Source: Sandaracinus amylolyticus
GTDB taxonomy: Bacteria; Myxococcota_A; Polyangia; Polyangiales; Sandaracinaceae
Length of the DNA: 64,000 bases
Assembly: GCF_021631985.1 (NCBI RefSeq)
Contig: NZ_CP070225.1
Location: 9,300,001-9,364,000, forward strand
Reading direction: 5' to 3'
Positions 40,113 through 48,213 of this stretch are shown here, one piece after another. The position numbers and the translations under genes were made by a program. The notes beneath the pieces are model-generated. The model did no database searches and was not told where the DNA came from. It saw only the letters and a program-made list of their open reading frames with translations. The first letter of the stretch is position 1. The number at the start of each line of letters is the position of its first letter.

Positions 40113-40655
40113 TCACTCCTCGGGCGGCGGCGCGAACGGAGCGCACGTGCGCTCGCCGATCCACTCGCATCCCGGCGCCGGGGCCAGCGCCGCGAGCTCC
40201 GCGTCGATCTGCGCGGTGTCGCCCACCATCGAGCAGTCGAGCTCGATCGTGAGCAGCGCTTCGACGGCATCGCGCGCGCACGCCTCGTAGTCGCCGACGC
40301 GGTGGGCGGGATCGCAGTCCGGCACCTCGTGGGCCCCGTCGCACACGTTCGCTTCGTCGAGCGTCTCGCGGGTCCTCGTGAGGCACGCCTCGAGCGAGGC
40401 CTCGCACGAGGCCTCGTCCACCGCCGTGCGCAGCGCGCCCGACAGGCACGACATCCGCGTCAACGCCTCGGGCCCGCGCGCCTCGTGCACCGTCGCGAGC
40501 TGCCACTCGCACAACACGCGGACCTCGTCGCCCGAGAGCGCCGAGAGCGCGCGCCCCTCGCTGAGCCCGCTGCCCACTGGCTGCGCCGTGCTCGCGCACC
40601 CGATCGCGAGACCCACGAAACACATCACCGCTCCGCACCTCGCGTGCTTGTCCAC
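40113..40655 (-). CDS. Cys-rich secreted lipoprotein
   Basis: 180 residues. GTG start at 40655 with GGGAGG 5 nt upstream. Lipobox VGLAIGC. Mature protein has about ten Cys spaced in short helices (MSCLSGALRTAVDEASCEASLEAC-type pattern, DCDPAHRVGDYEACARD, LDCSMVG, GCEWIGERTC). It is probably disulfide-stapled and periplasmic. First gene of the sigma-FecR operon; perhaps the sensed or regulated envelope component. Confidence 0.75.
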   Translation of the reverse strand: MDKHARCGAVMCFVGLAIGCASTAQPVGSGLSEGRALSALSGDEVRVLCEWQLATVHEARGPEALTRMSCLSGALRTAVDEASCEASLEACLTRTRETLDEANVCDGAHEVPDCDPAHRVGDYEACARDAVEALLTIELDCSMVGDTAQIDAELAALAPAPGCEWIGERTCAPFAPPPEE

Positions 40656-40828
40656 TCGAGCCTCCCCGGGGCCTCTCGCGTGCCCCGTGGACCTCAGTGC
40701 GAGCGCCCTCGCGGGCGTTGCCGGGAATCGTCCTCGAGCGACGTGAATTCCAACCGCACGCGTCGCCGGCGACACGCCTCCGTGTCTGCGGCATCCCGCG
40801 CTCTCGGTGTTTCTCGCTGTTTTTCACG

Positions 40829-40966
40829 ATGGCACGCGCGATGGACCACGCCCGGCGCATGACCTTCGTCGCTGCGTTCGTGCTCGTGTCGACCGCGTTC
40901 GTGTTCGTCTCGACGCTCCGGCTCGGCCGTCCCCGTCCGTCGGCGTGCGAGACCTCTCGTGGGTGA
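40829..40966 (+). CDS. Possible small membrane protein (weak)
   Basis: 45 residues: MARAMDHARRMTFVAAFVLV and a hydrophobic helix, then a basic tail. Composition fits a single-pass membrane microprotein, but no ribosome binding site or homology supports it. A chance ORF is quite possible. Confidence 0.3.
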   Translation: MARAMDHARRMTFVAAFVLVSTAFVFVSTLRLGRPRPSACETSRG

Positions 40967-40967
40967 G

Positions 40968-40993
40968 CCCACCTAGGGCTTCCCATAGGTGGG
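40968..40993. promoter_or_regulatory. 8-bp stem hairpin before the 79-residue gene
   Basis: CCCACCTA / TAGGTGGG, perfect 8-bp stem with a 10-nt loop, about 50 bp upstream of the gene at 41045. It could be an operator, a terminator of the tiny upstream ORF, or a 5' UTR element. Confidence 0.35.
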
Positions 40994-41044
40994 TCGTCCG
41001 CGATAGCGTGGTCTCGTTCGGTGCCGCTCGAGGGGGAGCGCGGC

Positions 41045-41284
41045 ATGAGCCAACAGGCAACCGGGTCGGATCCCGCGCTGAAGAAGCTCGTCAACGTGAT
41101 GGGCGAGGCGCGCGCGAGCGTGCTGATCGAGGAGACGCTGCGCCGCATCGGTCGCGCGTCGCTCGACAGCCCGGAGGCGCGCTACCGCTTCGGTGTCGAG
41201 CTCATGAAGCACGGAGGCGTGCTCGAATCGATCGGTCGCTCGATCAAGATCCAAGCGATCTTGCTCGGCGCGAAAGAGACCTGA
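41045..41284 (+). CDS. Small helical hypothetical protein
   Basis: 79 residues, start preceded by GGGGGAG. A mostly helical protein: DPALKKLVNVMGEARASVLI, ETLRRIGRASLDSP, FGVELMKHGG and ESIGRSIKIQAILLG. No signal peptide or membrane segment. It sits 21 bp before the ferritin-like diiron gene and is probably co-transcribed; a partner or regulator role is plausible. No family recognised. Confidence 0.65.
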   Translation: MSQQATGSDPALKKLVNVMGEARASVLIEETLRRIGRASLDSPEARYRFGVELMKHGGVLESIGRSIKIQAILLGAKET

Positions 41285-41305
41285 CGCGCAGGTGGGGGGG
41301 AAACC

Positions 41306-42223
41306 ATGCTCGATCTCTCGTTCGACTACGAATCGTGCGTCCGCGCGTCCGAGAAGGTCGCGTGGGCCATCGACGACGTGATGCCGCCGGGCACGCGGCT
41401 CGACTTCACGCGTCCGTTCCTGCCGCGCACGCTCGCGGGGCGTGACGAGCTCGCGTTCCTGAACGGGCGCGAGCGGCGCGTGCTCAACCAGATCAACGGC
41501 AACGCGTACCTGAACCTCTTCGCGTTCGTCGAGGAGTACATCCTCGCGGTGATGACGCAGCACGCGCACGCCGAGCTCTTCGGCGATCACGACGCGATCC
41601 GCGCGCTGCTGCGCTTCGCCGACGAAGAGGCGAAGCACCAGAAGCTCTTCTACCGCTACGTCGACGCGTTCCGGCGCGACGCGGGCTACGACACCGAGGT
41701 GCTCGAGGGCGCGTCGGACGTCGCGAGCGTCGTGATGAGCAAGAGCCCCATCGCCGTGATGATGGTGACGCTCCACCTCGAGATCATGACGCAGGCGCAC
41801 TACGTCGAGTGCATCCGCGACGACGACACGATCGATCCGTTCTTCTCGAAGCTGCTGCGCATGCACTGGCTCGAGGAGTCGCAGCACGCGCGCATCGACG
41901 CGCTCGAGCTCGACAAGCTGCTCCGGCTCGCGTCGCCGGCGCAGATCGAGGAGGCGTTCGCCGACTACCTCGACCTCGTCGCCGCGATCGACGGGCTGCT
42001 GCGGACGCAGGCGGAGATGGACGCACGCGTGCTCTCGCGCGCGACCGAGCGCACGTTCGCCGCGCCCGAGCGCGACGCGATCGTCGACTCCCAGCACGCC
42101 GGGTACCGCCGCACGTTCCTGACGTTCGGCATGACGAACCCGATGTTCGCGCGGCACCTCGAGACGATCTGGCCGGCGGGCGCGGCGCGCGTGCGGGGCC
42201 GCGCGGTCGAGCTCACGAGCTGA
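41306..42223 (+). CDS. Ferritin-like diiron protein (AurF-type fold)
   Basis: 305 residues. Two four-helix ExxH pairs: FVEEYILAVMTQHA with EEAKHQKLF (E..EExxH) and LHLEIMTQAHYVE with WLEESQHARIDALE (E..EExxH), the pattern of diiron oxygenase-like proteins. Additional acidic and His residues near the C-terminus (DSQHAGYRRTF). It is cytoplasmic. Such proteins may oxidise an unknown substrate or act in redox chemistry. GTGGGGGG lies upstream of the start. Partner: the 79-residue gene. Confidence 0.8.
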   Translation: MLDLSFDYESCVRASEKVAWAIDDVMPPGTRLDFTRPFLPRTLAGRDELAFLNGRERRVLNQINGNAYLNLFAFVEEYILAVMTQHAHAELFGDHDAIRALLRFADEEAKHQKLFYRYVDAFRRDAGYDTEVLEGASDVASVVMSKSPIAVMMVTLHLEIMTQAHYVECIRDDDTIDPFFSKLLRMHWLEESQHARIDALELDKLLRLASPAQIEEAFADYLDLVAAIDGLLRTQAEMDARVLSRATERTFAAPERDAIVDSQHAGYRRTFLTFGMTNPMFARHLETIWPAGAARVRGRAVELTS

Positions 42224-42395
42224 CCGCCACCTGTCGTGTCGTGCGCGTCCGTGGTGCGGCGATCTGCCTCGCGGCGTGATCGCCGCACGGGCGTGCCGCG
42301 CCGATCCTCGCGCATGCCGCGGACCGACGGCACGTCCGATGCTCCGTCGCAGGGCGTTCCACGATGCCCGCGACGAGCGCGGGAGGAGGAGACCC

Positions 42396-42668
42396 ATGTA
42401 CCGCCACGCCACGAAGCTGCTCGTCGCGTTCGGCCTCGCGGCCTTCGCGATCGGCTGCGACGTCGATCAGACGCGCGAGGGCCGGCTTCCGGAGGTCGAG
42501 GTCCGCGAGGGCGAGATGCCCGAGTACGACGTCGACACCGCCGAGATCGAGACCGGCACGCGCACCGAGGGCGTCGACGTCCCCGACGTCGACATCGAGA
42601 CGCGCCGCGAGCAGGTCGAGATGCCGACCGTCGACATCCAGATGCCCGACGAGGGCGAGCAGGACTGA
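42396..42668 (+). CDS. Small acidic lipoprotein
   Basis: 90 residues. Signal with lipobox (VAFGLAAFAIGC). The mature part is very acidic and repetitive, with Glu/Val/Asp triads (RLPEVEVREGEMPEYDVDTA, DVPDVDIETRREQVEMPTV). It probably tethers to the inner leaflet of the outer membrane. GGAGGAGGAG precedes the start. A strong hairpin follows the stop. Function unknown. Confidence 0.7.
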   Translation: MYRHATKLLVAFGLAAFAIGCDVDQTREGRLPEVEVREGEMPEYDVDTAEIETGTRTEGVDVPDVDIETRREQVEMPTVDIQMPDEGEQD

Positions 42669-42693
42669 TCGAGCCAGCCGAGCTCGATTGCGA

Positions 42694-42727
42694 GACGAGC
42701 CCGTGGCGGACACGCCGCGGGCTCGTC
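42694..42727 (+). terminator. Hairpin after the acidic lipoprotein
   Basis: GACGAGCCCG / CGGGCTCGTC, perfect 10-bp stem with a 14-nt loop, followed by GTGCTTTCGT. It probably ends the lipoprotein transcript; it is also 60 bp upstream of terC, so it could lie in that gene's leader. Confidence 0.65.
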
Positions 42728-42785
42728 GTGCTTTCGTGCTCGGCACCGTTCTCGCTACGCACTCGCGCGACCAAGGAGAGAGCGC

Positions 42786-43826
42786 GTGGCGGAGATCTGG
42801 CCCTGGGTGGTCTTCAACGGGTTCGTGCTCGCGATGCTCGCGCTCGATCTCTTCGTGTTCCATCGCGAAGCGCATCGCGTCCGGCTCCGCGAGGCCGCGG
42901 TGTGGAGCGTCGTGTGGATCGCGCTCGCGCTCTCGTTCTGCGCCGGCATCTACTCGATCCAAGGGCCGGAGGCGGGCACGCAGTTCCTCACCGGCTACCT
43001 GCTCGAGAAGGCGCTCTCGGTCGACAACATCTTCGTGTTCGTTCTGATCTTCGGGTACTTCCGGGTCCCGCCGCAGTTCCAGCACCGCGTGCTCTTCTGG
43101 GGCATCCTCGGCGCGCTCGTGATGCGCGGCACGATGATCGCCGCGGGCGCGTTCCTGGTGAGCCGGTTCCACTGGATCCTCTACCTGTTCGGCGGGTTCC
43201 TGGTGGTCACCGGGCTGCGCATGGCGACGCAGAGCGAGCACCACATCGAGCTCGAGGCGAACCCGGTGCTCCGCCTGCTCAAGCGGATCGTCCCGGTCAG
43301 CAAGACCTACGAGGGCTCGCACTTCTTCGTGCGCCGCGAGACGAGCCCGGGTCGCATGCAGCTGCTCGCGACGCCGCTCTTCGTGGTGCTCGTGCTGATC
43401 GAGACCACCGACCTCGTGTTCGCGGTCGACTCGATCCCGGCGGTGTTCGCGATCACCACCGACCCGTTCATCGTCTACACGTCGAACATCTTCGCGATCC
43501 TCGGGCTGCGCTCGCTCTACTTCCTGCTCGCGGGCGTCGTGCACCGGTTCCACTTCCTCAAGCTCGGCCTGAGCGCGGTGCTCGTGCTGGTCGGCGTGAA
43601 GATGCTGATCGCCGACATCGTGGAGGTCCCGATCGGGCTCTCGCTCGGCGTGATCGCGCTGATCATCACGGCATCGATCGTCGCGTCGATGATCTGGCCG
43701 AAGGAGCGCGACGAGCACGACCCGCTGATGGCCGCGCACGACGCGCTGAAGCCGCGGCCCGATCACACGCCCGCGCCGGTGAACGGCGACGAGGACGAGC
43801 GCGGAGGGAGCGAGAGCCCCGCCTGA
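42786..43826 (+). CDS. TerC/Alx-family membrane protein
   Basis: 346 residues with about eight or nine membrane helices. Family landmarks: FHREAHRVRLREAAVWSVVW, the Asp motifs LLEKALSVDNIFVFVLIFGY and IETTDLVFAVDSIPAVFAIT, and LSLYFLL-like late helices (LGLRSLYFLLAGVVHRFHFL). TerC proteins export metals such as Mn2+ or support metal loading and redox responses. The C-terminal tail is charged and cytosolic. GGAGAGAG lies upstream. No metal riboswitch was obvious in the short leader. Confidence 0.92.
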   Translation: MAEIWPWVVFNGFVLAMLALDLFVFHREAHRVRLREAAVWSVVWIALALSFCAGIYSIQGPEAGTQFLTGYLLEKALSVDNIFVFVLIFGYFRVPPQFQHRVLFWGILGALVMRGTMIAAGAFLVSRFHWILYLFGGFLVVTGLRMATQSEHHIELEANPVLRLLKRIVPVSKTYEGSHFFVRRETSPGRMQLLATPLFVVLVLIETTDLVFAVDSIPAVFAITTDPFIVYTSNIFAILGLRSLYFLLAGVVHRFHFLKLGLSAVLVLVGVKMLIADIVEVPIGLSLGVIALIITASIVASMIWPKERDEHDPLMAAHDALKPRPDHTPAPVNGDEDERGGSESPA

Positions 43827-44225
43827 TCACATCGTGATGCGGGTGAGCACCTGCGAGAGCGCGACGAGCTCGCGACGCAGGCCGGGCGGCATCACGTAGT
43901 CCGAGCCCTCGTGGCCGACGCGCGGTCCGACCGCGACGATCTGCACGTGACCGGTCTGGAAGCACTGCACGACGAACGCGTGCTCGCCGATGCGCGTCGA
44001 GCGATCGGCGTAGCGCGAGACGACGCGGAAGCGGCCGGCGACGACGTCGGCGTCCTCGACGGTGAAGCCCGCGGAGCGCACGCCGTCGAGCAGCGCGTCG
44101 AACGCCTCGCGCGAAGGGCCGGCGCGCATCGGGCCGACCAGCACCGGCGGCACGCGCTGCCCGGCCTGACAGCCGAGCGATGCGACCGCGAGCACGATCG
44201 CGATCAGAGCTCGACGCGCAGCCAT
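43827..44225 (-). CDS. Small lipoprotein, unknown function
   Basis: 132 residues. Signal with lipobox (VLAVASLGC). The mature protein has an alpha/beta pattern (SREAFDALLDGVRSAGF, DVVAGRFRVVSRYADRS, HAFVVQCFQTGHVQIVAV). Its start overlaps the 3' end of the upstream gene by 22 bp, so they are co-translated. It is tail-to-tail with terC, with stop codons adjacent. Confidence 0.7.
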   Translation of the reverse strand: MAARRALIAIVLAVASLGCQAGQRVPPVLVGPMRAGPSREAFDALLDGVRSAGFTVEDADVVAGRFRVVSRYADRSTRIGEHAFVVQCFQTGHVQIVAVGPRVGHEGSDYVMPPGLRRELVALSQVLTRITM

Positions 44226-45040
44226 GTTCCGCCCTCCGTGCTCGTGAAGTACGGCGTGATCGAGACGCCCGCGACCTCGACGCCGCCGGTCTCGCCGGGC
44301 ACGAGGTGCTCGGCGCCGCCGAAGAGCGCGAGCGCCATCAGCGTGAGCCCGAAGCCCTGGATCGCCGCGAGCGGAAGGCCGAAGCCGATCCCGAGCGCGA
44401 CGTTGCGACAGCATGCGCCCTCGCGCTCGATGATCGTCCCCGCGAGCACGCCGCCGACGACCGGGATGAACGCGTAGGGCCAGCTCTCGCAGCCCACCGA
44501 GCCGAAGCTCACGGGGCCGAACTCCTGGCAGTTGCGCGCGGCCTCGTCGGCGAGCGCGAGGATGAAGCCTCCGAGGTAGCCGCCGAGGAACGTCGAGAGG
44601 CCGGCGACGAGCAGGCCGTCGTCGGTGCCGCGCTCGAGGCGCGGAGAGACGATCGCTTCGTTCAGCGAGCGCGGCTCGTCGGGCCACGCGAGCGCGGGCT
44701 GGGTGGAGGAGGGGCGCGTCGTGGTGGGCACCACCGCGAGATCGTCGGCGGGCGCCGGAGCGTTCGCCCACTCGGCCGGCAGCCCGTAGTGCGCGGTGTA
44801 GGGCGGCACGCATGCATCGCCCTCGGCGACGAACGGCGGCGGGCACGTGGGCGCGCCCGAGCAGCGACCGAGCGCCTCGGAGAACGACTGGCCGGGCCAA
44901 CAACAGCGGCCGAGCGTCTCCGGTGTGCTCACGCGTCCTTCGGCGCACTCCTGCGCGCGCGCGAGCGCCGCGGGCGCGAGGATCGAGAGCGCGATCGCGA
45001 AGAGCGCGCCGAGCGATGGGTGGATTCGTTGCAAAGCCAT
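44204..45040 (-). CDS. Secreted protein with Cys-rich N-terminus and membrane segments
   Basis: 278 residues from the ATG at 45040. Signal peptide LGALFAIALSILAPAALARA. A Cys-rich region follows (QECAEGRVSTPETLGRCCWP, CSGAPTCPPPFVAEGDAC). The C-terminal half has hydrophobic Gly/Ala-rich stretches (LVAGLSTFLGGYLGGFILAL, YAFIPVVGGVLAGTII, AAIQGFGLTLMALALFGG), so it is probably membrane-associated. Upstream lies dispersed repeat copy C. Unknown family. Confidence 0.65.
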   Translation of the reverse strand: MALQRIHPSLGALFAIALSILAPAALARAQECAEGRVSTPETLGRCCWPGQSFSEALGRCSGAPTCPPPFVAEGDACVPPYTAHYGLPAEWANAPAPADDLAVVPTTTRPSSTQPALAWPDEPRSLNEAIVSPRLERGTDDGLLVAGLSTFLGGYLGGFILALADEAARNCQEFGPVSFGSVGCESWPYAFIPVVGGVLAGTIIEREGACCRNVALGIGFGLPLAAIQGFGLTLMALALFGGAEHLVPGETGGVEVAGVSITPYFTSTEGGTWLRVEL

Positions 45041-45080
45041 GCGTGCGAGCAGGCTCGACTCCGCCTGCAGCGATGTCAAA

Positions 45081-45181
45081 TGAGTCCTTGCGGGGGTGCT
45101 CGTCCCGCAGGTCCCGGACGGGAGCGCGCGCAGCGCGCGGACGGTAGGGACCGGCGGGCGAGCCGATTTTCGACAGTCAAT
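45081..45181 (+). repeat. Dispersed repeat, copy C
   Basis: Matches copy A at both ends (TGAG-TCCTTGCGGGGGTGCTCG at the left, GGCGAGCCGAT..GACAGTC at the right) with about 20 bp extra in the middle. It lies between the divergent starts at 45040 and 45244, not after a gene end. Confidence 0.75.
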
Positions 45182-45243
45182 GAGTCGACCGGCCTGCTGC
45201 GGGTTTCCATGACGCGTCGGGGCCCGCATGTTCTCCTCGTCGG

Positions 45244-45978
45244 ATGTGGCGGCGAGCGCGAGAGGTGATCACGCGAGACGGGCAGGGGCTCGTCGCGGCG
45301 ATCACGGTGCTGCTCTCGTTCGTCGCGCTCGTGGCGCTCGCGATGGCGGTGGCGACGGGGCCCGAGCCGGTGGTGCGCGCACCGGTGATCGTCGATGCGG
45401 CGGTCGAGCGTGTGGACGCGGGCACGCCGATCGTCGCGCGCGAGGAGCCGCGCGTCGAGGAGCCCTACGTGCTCGACGATCTCCCGCGCGACGGGGCGCA
45501 GCTCGCGGAGGGATGCCCCGAGGTGCCGCTCGTCGACCACGCGGGCGATCCGGTGCCGTGGCGTCCCGCGCTGCGCGTGCATCCCGCGGTCGTGCCCGCG
45601 GTGCGCGCGCTCGAGCGTGCGATCCTCGAGACCGCGCTGGTCACGTACCACCGCGCGCCGATCCGTCTGCTCTCGGCGAGCAGCCATCGATGTCGCGCGA
45701 TGCGCGGCAACCCCACGCGCATCAGCGAGCACGCGCTCGGCAACGCGGTCGACGTGCGCGGCATCGTGCTCGAGGAGGGCGAGGAGATCACGATCCGCGA
45801 CCACTGGAGCGCGACCGGCGACGACGCGATCCACGCGCGCTTCTGGCACGCGCTGGTGCAGCGGATGATCGACGAGCAGAGCTTCCGCGGCATCGTGGGC
45901 CCGCCGCGCGCGGATCACCTCGATCACCTGCACTTCGATCACGGCCGCTCGCGCTTCACCGACGTGGAGCTGCCGTAG
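45244..45978 (+). CDS. Extensin-like / M15-type peptidase domain protein
   Basis: 244 residues. One membrane helix at the N-terminus (LVAAITVLLSFVALVALAMA), then an Asp/Glu-rich linker. The C-terminal domain fits the extensin-like family: LLSASSHRCRAM, ISEHALGNAVDVRGIVL and the His-rich end DHLDHLHFDHGRSR. These proteins resemble D,D-carboxypeptidase folds and may act on peptidoglycan. Its 3' end overlaps the convergent M48 protease gene by 23 bp. Confidence 0.8.
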   Translation: MWRRAREVITRDGQGLVAAITVLLSFVALVALAMAVATGPEPVVRAPVIVDAAVERVDAGTPIVAREEPRVEEPYVLDDLPRDGAQLAEGCPEVPLVDHAGDPVPWRPALRVHPAVVPAVRALERAILETALVTYHRAPIRLLSASSHRCRAMRGNPTRISEHALGNAVDVRGIVLEEGEEITIRDHWSATGDDAIHARFWHALVQRMIDEQSFRGIVGPPRADHLDHLHFDHGRSRFTDVELP

Positions 45979-48142
45979 CGCGCGCCTCGGACCAGCGCGC
46001 CGCGATCGCGTCCTGCGACGCGACCAACCCGGCGAGGCTCTTGCGGCGGACGCGCTCGAGACGATCGAGCACCTCGCCGTGCTGTCGCGCGAGGCGCTCG
46101 ATCACGTCGCTCGAGATCCGGGCCTCCATCAGCCGCGGGTCGGAGATCAGCGGCTCGGGCAGGAGAACGCGCGAGAGCGGCTCGGAGCGCGCGAGCCCGG
46201 GCAGCGCGGGCGCGACGAGCGTGCCGGCGTGCGCGAGCACCTCCGCGACGACACCGCGCGCGTCGAGCGCGAGCCGCATCACGTGCTCCTGCACGTGCGG
46301 CGCGACGGCGACCGGCGCGCCCGCGACCTCGATCGCGGGACGAAGCAGCGCCGCGGCGCGCATCATCCCGCCGCGCAGATCCTGGATCGCGAGGTGGAAC
46401 GCGTAGCGCGTGCGCAGCTCGTTCGTTGCTTCGGCGCCGAGGTCGGTCGCCATCCGCGCGTGCACCTCGGCGACGCGGCGGTCCCATGCATCGCGCGCCG
46501 CGTCCAGCGTCTCGAGCTCGGCCTCGAGCGGCAGCGCGACGTTGCGCACCTCCTCGAGCGGCCTCTCGAACCCGCGCACGGTCGCGCTGGATCGTCCTTC
46601 CTGCTCCGCGTGTGCGAGCGCGCGCGACAGCGACTCGAGCTCTCGGAGGATCTCCTCGACGCGCTCGACTGCGCGCGTGTGGTCCGGCCCGTAGAGCTCC
46701 ACGAGCGCGCGCTCGACCGCCTCGGGCTCCATCCCTCGCGCGCTCGCCCGCGCGAACATCTCGTCGAGCGGGAGCGACGCGATCAGCCGCTGTCCGTAGG
46801 CGCCGCGATGACGCGCGTCGAGCTTCGCGCTCTCGCGCTCCTCGGCGAGGAAGCGCTCGACCGTCGCGGGGTCGGTGAAGCGCAGCGTACGCCCCGGATG
46901 CATGCGCCGGCTCAGCTGCATCGTCATGCGCTGCCGCAGCCCTTCGGGATCGGCGAAGAGCGCCCACGCCGACGTCTCGTCGCCCACGCTGCGACGCGCC
47001 TCGATCCACGGTGCGCGCGCCGCCTCCTCGCGCGCTGCGTTCGGCGGATGGGTCGCCCACATCGACGGGCGCGCGTCGTCGGCACCGGGCGGGAAGAGCG
47101 GCTGCAGATCGGGCCCGAGCGGCGCGTCGAGCCGGGCCCACTCGGCGCGGAACGCCTCGTCGGGAAGGGTCTCCGCCGCGCGGAGCTGGTGCGCGTAGAG
47201 GTCGGTCGTGAAGAACGCGTGATCGCCCGCGTGCGCGAGCTCCGACATCGCGTGATCGAGGCACGCCTGTCCGTACGCGACGCGTCCGAGCAGGCGCACC
47301 GTCGCGTCGCTGCCCGCCGCGGCGATCGCGACGCGATCGGCGTGGAGCTCCATCTCGCGCGAGAGCGCGCGATCGGCGAGCGTGACCAGTCGGTACGTCG
47401 CCGCGAGCACGGCGCGCATCGAGGCGACGAGCCCGTACGCGGTCCATCCGACGAGGCTCAGCTCGCGACGCGACGCGAACCGCAGCTGATCGATCGCGAC
47501 GTCGACCGCGTCACGACCCGCGACGAGCTGCACGAGGATCTGCTGGCCGAAGTAGACGTAGCTCCCGAGCCGCATCGAGCGCTGCGAGAAGTGCCCGAGC
47601 TCGTGCGCGAGCACGGCCTTGAGCTCGCGCAGATCGAGCGCGTTGATCAGACCGAGGCCGATCACGAGCTGCTTGCGCGCGGGCAGGACGAGCGAGAGCA
47701 ACGTCGTGTCCTGGAACACCGCGGCGTTGACGTCGGGCGCGACGTACACGCGCCGCGGGACGGGCGCGCCGACCTCCTTCGCGAGCCGCGCCAGGAACGC
47801 GAAGAGCACCGGCTCGCGCGCGGGCAGGAGCTCGATCCACGCGTCGCGTGCGCGCGCCTGACGAACCAGCAGGCCCTTCAGCAGGAAGAGCAGCACGAGC
47901 CCGAGCGCGAGGATCGCGCCCACCCAGAACAAGAAGAGGAAGATCGGGAGGTCGCGTGGCGGCACGTGCACGACGACCCAGCGCAGCGCCGCGACCGTGC
48001 CCGCGAGCAGCGCGACGTAGACCGCGACGAAGAGGCCCATCGCGAGCAGGACGCCGAGCGCTTGGGCGCGGTAGGAGAGGGGCGACCCGAGGTAGCCCGG
48101 TGGAAGTCGCGCGGGAGGTGCGGGATAGAGGCGCTCGTCCAT
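45956..48142 (-). CDS. M48-family membrane metalloprotease
   Basis: 728 residues. Two N-terminal membrane helices (LGVLLAMGLFVAVYVALLAG, FLFWVGAILALGLVLLFLL), a catalytic core LKAVLAHELGHFSQRSMRLG (HExxH zinc site), SREMELHADRVAIAAAGSDA (second Glu region) and a long helical C-terminal domain. It resembles CAAX-prenyl-protease-like M48B enzymes that degrade misfolded or membrane proteins. ATG at 48142. It overlaps the extensin-like gene on the other strand by 23 bp, so transcription of each may interfere with the other. Confidence 0.88.
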   Translation of the reverse strand: MDERLYPAPPARLPPGYLGSPLSYRAQALGVLLAMGLFVAVYVALLAGTVAALRWVVVHVPPRDLPIFLFLFWVGAILALGLVLLFLLKGLLVRQARARDAWIELLPAREPVLFAFLARLAKEVGAPVPRRVYVAPDVNAAVFQDTTLLSLVLPARKQLVIGLGLINALDLRELKAVLAHELGHFSQRSMRLGSYVYFGQQILVQLVAGRDAVDVAIDQLRFASRRELSLVGWTAYGLVASMRAVLAATYRLVTLADRALSREMELHADRVAIAAAGSDATVRLLGRVAYGQACLDHAMSELAHAGDHAFFTTDLYAHQLRAAETLPDEAFRAEWARLDAPLGPDLQPLFPPGADDARPSMWATHPPNAAREEAARAPWIEARRSVGDETSAWALFADPEGLRQRMTMQLSRRMHPGRTLRFTDPATVERFLAEERESAKLDARHRGAYGQRLIASLPLDEMFARASARGMEPEAVERALVELYGPDHTRAVERVEEILRELESLSRALAHAEQEGRSSATVRGFERPLEEVRNVALPLEAELETLDAARDAWDRRVAEVHARMATDLGAEATNELRTRYAFHLAIQDLRGGMMRAAALLRPAIEVAGAPVAVAPHVQEHVMRLALDARGVVAEVLAHAGTLVAPALPGLARSEPLSRVLLPEPLISDPRLMEARISSDVIERLARQHGEVLDRLERVRRKSLAGLVASQDAIAARWSEARATAAPRR

Positions 48143-48190
48143 CGACGCGCCGAGTCTGCCACGCGTCCGCAGGGCGGCGTGTGACGCGCA

Positions 48191-48213
48191 ATCGTTCTCC
48201 CCAGGAGAACGAT
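48191..48213 (-). terminator. Short hairpin at the end of the 48213 gene
   Basis: ATCGTTCTCC / GGAGAACGAT, perfect 10-bp stem with a 3-nt loop, right after the minus-strand stop. Shares CCCAGGAGAACGATCA with the 3' end of the 49540 gene. Confidence 0.65.

Larger units (their letters stand above)
40656..41044. other. Intergenic region with a possible tiny ORF
   Basis: 389 bp between divergent operons. A short ORF at 40829-40966 would encode a 45-residue protein with one hydrophobic helix (FVAAFVLVSTAFVFVSTL); its support is weak. A hairpin lies at 40968-40993. No ribosome binding site stands out for the small ORF. The rest is unassigned. Confidence 0.4.

Noticed and set aside
39131-40270. Longer version of the OMP-like gene starting at 40270
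   Set aside because: Upstream residues are Arg/Ser-rich shadow sequence of the lipoprotein gene; a ribosome binding site fits the GTG at 40108 or 40111.
42669-42785. A yybP-ykoY type manganese riboswitch before terC
   Set aside because: The 117-bp leader has one hairpin only and I could not find the conserved multi-loop pattern.
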